Assembly (NCBI GenBank): GCA_003024985.2
Contig: PXIH01S0011925.1
DNA from: Euperipatoides rowelli
Taxonomy: Eukaryota > Onychophora > Udeonychophora > Euonychophora > Peripatopsidae
Length of the DNA: 10,040 bases
Direction: 5' to 3' (one strand)
Position numbers and translations under genes: made by a program. The notes beneath the pieces were generated by a model. It was not told where the DNA came from and made no database searches. It worked only from the letters and a program-made list of their open reading frames with translations. Position 1 is the first letter of the stretch; the number at the start of each line of letters is the position of its first letter. Positions 8,050-10,040 of the stretch are shown one piece after another.

Positions 8050-9125
8050 TTTATATTAAAATGTTATATTATTAAAAAAAATAGGTACTGTATAGGGATT
8101 ATGGATTATTAATTGATTTGGGGGGAAGAACAGCTTACCTCATTACATTTGTGAATGATGAGACACTTAAAAGACAGAAAACATAATACAGTACCATAAC
8201 TATTCTGAATTTTTTTAAAGAATTTGAATTGCTTATAGATTTTTCAATTTAAATAAATGTTTTTATAATAATTTAATTCAAGATAGCATTTAGGTTGATA
8301 TTATCCATTTTTAGGTAATGGTTTAACTGGAATCATATAAATAAAATTGGTATAGTTTTTTTGTTAATATTTCTGAAAAAATAATGAAAGAAAAACTTTT
8401 TAGATTCTTTTGATGGACATATGAGAAATGAATAGTATTATTTATCTTTCAATTTATTGTGCTATTACTACATTCCATAAATTCTAATAACTTGCCCTTT
8501 TATGAATACCAGTGACTTTACAACCTAATATACAGTATAATACCAAGGCAGAATTTGAGCAGTGCAGGTCACAACAATTTATATAGCTTCTTATAATCTC
8601 ATATTTTTCATATCTTATATGACATTACCAGTACCAATTTCTTGAAATTAGCTCCACCATGTGGATAATGAAAGCATTTGTGCTTTGAGGAGGAGGAGGA
8701 GTTCTTATGTCTAACTTAATATATTTAATTCATTTAAAAATTACTTTTTGCAGGAGAAAGGGGTTTCTTTTTAACCAAGAGGAATTATTTTATATTAAAG
8801 ATTTAAAAAAAAAATATTGTTCTATAATTAATTTGACCAAATGCAGAAATCTCCCAATTATGAAGAAGATTGGAGCAAAATTAATTTTAGGTCAAATAAC
8901 TAAAAAATAAAAATAAAATAGTTTGAATAAAATAAAAAATGGTTGCCCTGTTTATTATAATTAATATGTGATTTTTTTGGAAGGTGGGGGGGGGGGGAGA
9001 GACAGGTGACATGGAGGGAACATTTTATATTTTCAATATAAAAAAATAATACAATAAAAAAAGAGGTATAAACCAAAATAATAATTAAAAAAGACTCAAT
9101 ATTAGTAATTTGATAACCATACTAG
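8050..9125. other. AT-rich DNA with simple repeats, no supportable gene
   Basis: Stops occur in all frames. The 67-residue open frame at 8707-8910 is lysine-, isoleucine- and leucine-rich with no motif and fits chance in AT-rich DNA. The stretch contains a GAG triplet run (8687-8701), a 12-G homopolymer (8986-8997), A/T-only blocks around 8900-8940, and a spaced inverted pair GGTACTGTAT (8084-8093) / ATACAGTACC (8186-8195). Nothing else stands out. Confidence 0.6.
8986..8997. repeat. Poly-G run
   Basis: Twelve consecutive G residues, the longest G homopolymer in the window. Its length is likely to be unreliable in sequencing. Confidence 0.9.
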
Positions 9126-9129
9126 CAGA

Positions 9130-9660
9130 AAGGTCCCGGTATTACATGGGGGAGGGAAGCAAAGTAGGAGTTGGAGGACCTGGTTTAATGATAGCCTATA
9201 TTTTCTGCTGGGTCCTAAAGATTAGCCCAAGGGTTTAGGAATGTCCATTTTGGTGTTCCATAGAGTTAAAAGGTAGGAGAACTGGTTTAATTGCAACCTA
9301 TATTGTACACTGGGTCCTAGAAACTAAGTGTACTCAATTTTGTCCCAATCAGTCCAAGGGTTTAGGAATTGCCCATGGGAAGTGAACATAGGGCCAGGGG
9401 ATGGGGTGACTGGTGAAATGATAGCCTATATTTTCTGCTGGGAGTTAGAGTGTAAATAAACCAATTTGGTCCCAGTTGGTTCAAGAGTATGGAAATTGCA
9501 CATGAGTGGGGGTCTTTAGCATCAGGGGTTGGGATGACCCAGTTTAATGATAGCCTCTGTTACCCACTGGGTCCCCCCTAGACAGTAAGTATGCCAAACT
9601 TCATGCAGATTAGTCTAACGGCTGAGAATTGTATAGAGAACGACAGACATTCAATTTTAT
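9130..9660. repeat. Degenerate minisatellite, unit about 128 bp, within an interspersed repeat
   Basis: An anchor like GGTTTAATGATAGCCTATAT recurs at 9182, 9284, 9412 and 9541, giving spacings of 102, 128 and 129. The first unit lacks about 26 bases found in the second (GTGTACTCAATTTTGTCCCA and following). A partial unit precedes 9182. Each unit carries CTGGGTCC-like and TTTAGGAATTG-like blocks. The last unit continues through GCCAAACTTCATGCAGATTA, a degenerate 'GGTCCAGCCGTTT'-type block, and ACGACAGACATTCAATTTTA, then runs into the GATA microsatellite. From memory, the tail combination 'aaatttcat..natcggt..agccgttt....gacagacat' with a following TAGA-type repeat is common at 3' ends of interspersed invertebrate repeats. 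I cannot assign the family (SINE, LINE tail or Helentron-type non-autonomous element). The orientation, 3' end toward higher coordinates, is inferred. Confidence 0.8.
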
Positions 9661-9670
9661 TTACTGTAAA

Positions 9671-9762
9671 TAGATAGGTAGGGAGAAATGGAGGGAGGTA
9701 GATAGATAGATAATAGATAGATAGAGAGGTAGGTAGAGATAGATAGATAAATAGATAGATAA
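9671..9762. repeat. GATA/GGTA tetranucleotide microsatellite
   Basis: The stretch is made of TAGA/GATA units with scattered GGTA and GGGA variants. It follows directly after the tail of the minisatellite-bearing repeat, as expected if it was the 3' tail or target site of that element. Confidence 0.9.
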
Positions 9763-10040
9763 CACTATTAATCCAAAAGACAAAAATAACATTGTAAAAC
9801 AGTATTAAAAAAGGGGAACGATAAAAATGATTATTGATGAAATCAAAATTATTCTATTTATAAAAGAACTTCTCATCTTATGCATTTTTGGCAATACAAT
9901 TTTTAAAAGTATCTGAACAAATTTTGCATCATTGATAAAAGTTCATTAACATAGGGGAAGTGGGGGGAATGCCGCGCACTTAAGCAAGATTCGTTCATGT
10001 GGCAAAATAGTTAAAGTTAAGATAAATATTTTTACATGAA
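9763..10040. other. AT-rich flank, nothing identified
   Basis: There is no open frame, RNA gene or repeat that I can support. A short G-rich patch, GGGGAAGTGGGGGGAATG, lies near 9955 with the only CCGCGC of this region just after it. Confidence 0.5.

Noticed and set aside
8084-8195. GGTACTGTAT / ATACAGTACC inverted pair as a possible MITE
   Set aside because: The arms are 10 bp, the interior has no structure, and no target duplication is visible. Similar ACAGTAC words occur elsewhere in the window.
8707-8910. 67-residue plus-strand open frame with a possible splice acceptor (TTTTTGCAG) near 8750
   Set aside because: The sequence is low-complexity K/I/L/N, typical of AT-rich noise, with no partner exon found.
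9478-9488. GGTTCAAGAG-like block as a tRNA-type B box of a SINE
   Set aside because: It lies inside the minisatellite unit, differs between units, and no A box lies at the proper distance.

Overview
The window looks like AT-rich, repeat-laden nuclear DNA from an invertebrate, probably an arthropod. It has no bacterial-style gene packing, no intact long reading frame, microsatellites, a minisatellite, one ambiguous base (N at 2711), and decayed copies of animal transposable elements. I see no intact host gene, no tRNA or rRNA, and no CRISPR array. Species assignment is inference only.

Layout. Positions 1-1499 are AT-rich DNA with no supportable gene. From about 1500 to about 4600, on the minus strand, lies a nearly full-span but dead non-LTR retrotransposon of the Jockey/CR1 type. 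Read on the minus strand it has an ORF1-like tail (4575-4378), an apurinic-like endonuclease (4350-3682), a linker (3672-3253), a reverse transcriptase (3256-2091), a C-terminal thumb region (2097-1597) and an AT-rich 3' tail (about 1531-1500). I count four in-frame stops and about eight frameshifts, and the RT catalytic box reads YADN instead of YADD. A short hairpin (4650-4671) and a 20-bp-period TTTGTTTA array (4684-4783) separate it from the next element.

From 4819 to 6942, on the plus strand, lies a heavily mutated intronless gene whose fragments, spread over three frames, match a multicopy invertebrate protein family with an RNase H-like (hAT-like) transposase look. It is followed by a polyadenylation signal and three short echoes of an ATGGGCC..CCCTAA motif that could be a transposon end. 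From about 8049 to 7378, on the minus strand, there is a second hidden decayed coding stretch. Its three frames read continuously as protein-like sequence broken by stops, and I cannot name its family.

Positions 8050-9125 are AT-rich with simple repeats only. Positions 9130-9660 hold a degenerate minisatellite of about 128 bp per unit, and its last unit runs into a GATA/GGTA microsatellite (9671-9762). That pattern resembles the 3' end of an interspersed invertebrate repeat. The final 280 bases hold nothing I can identify.

No functional system operates here. The window is a graveyard of at least two transposable elements, one possible processed pseudogene and a minisatellite-bearing repeat. 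The parts most worth a second look are the hidden antisense pseudogene, the identity and ends of the transposase-like element, and the minisatellite-bearing repeat.
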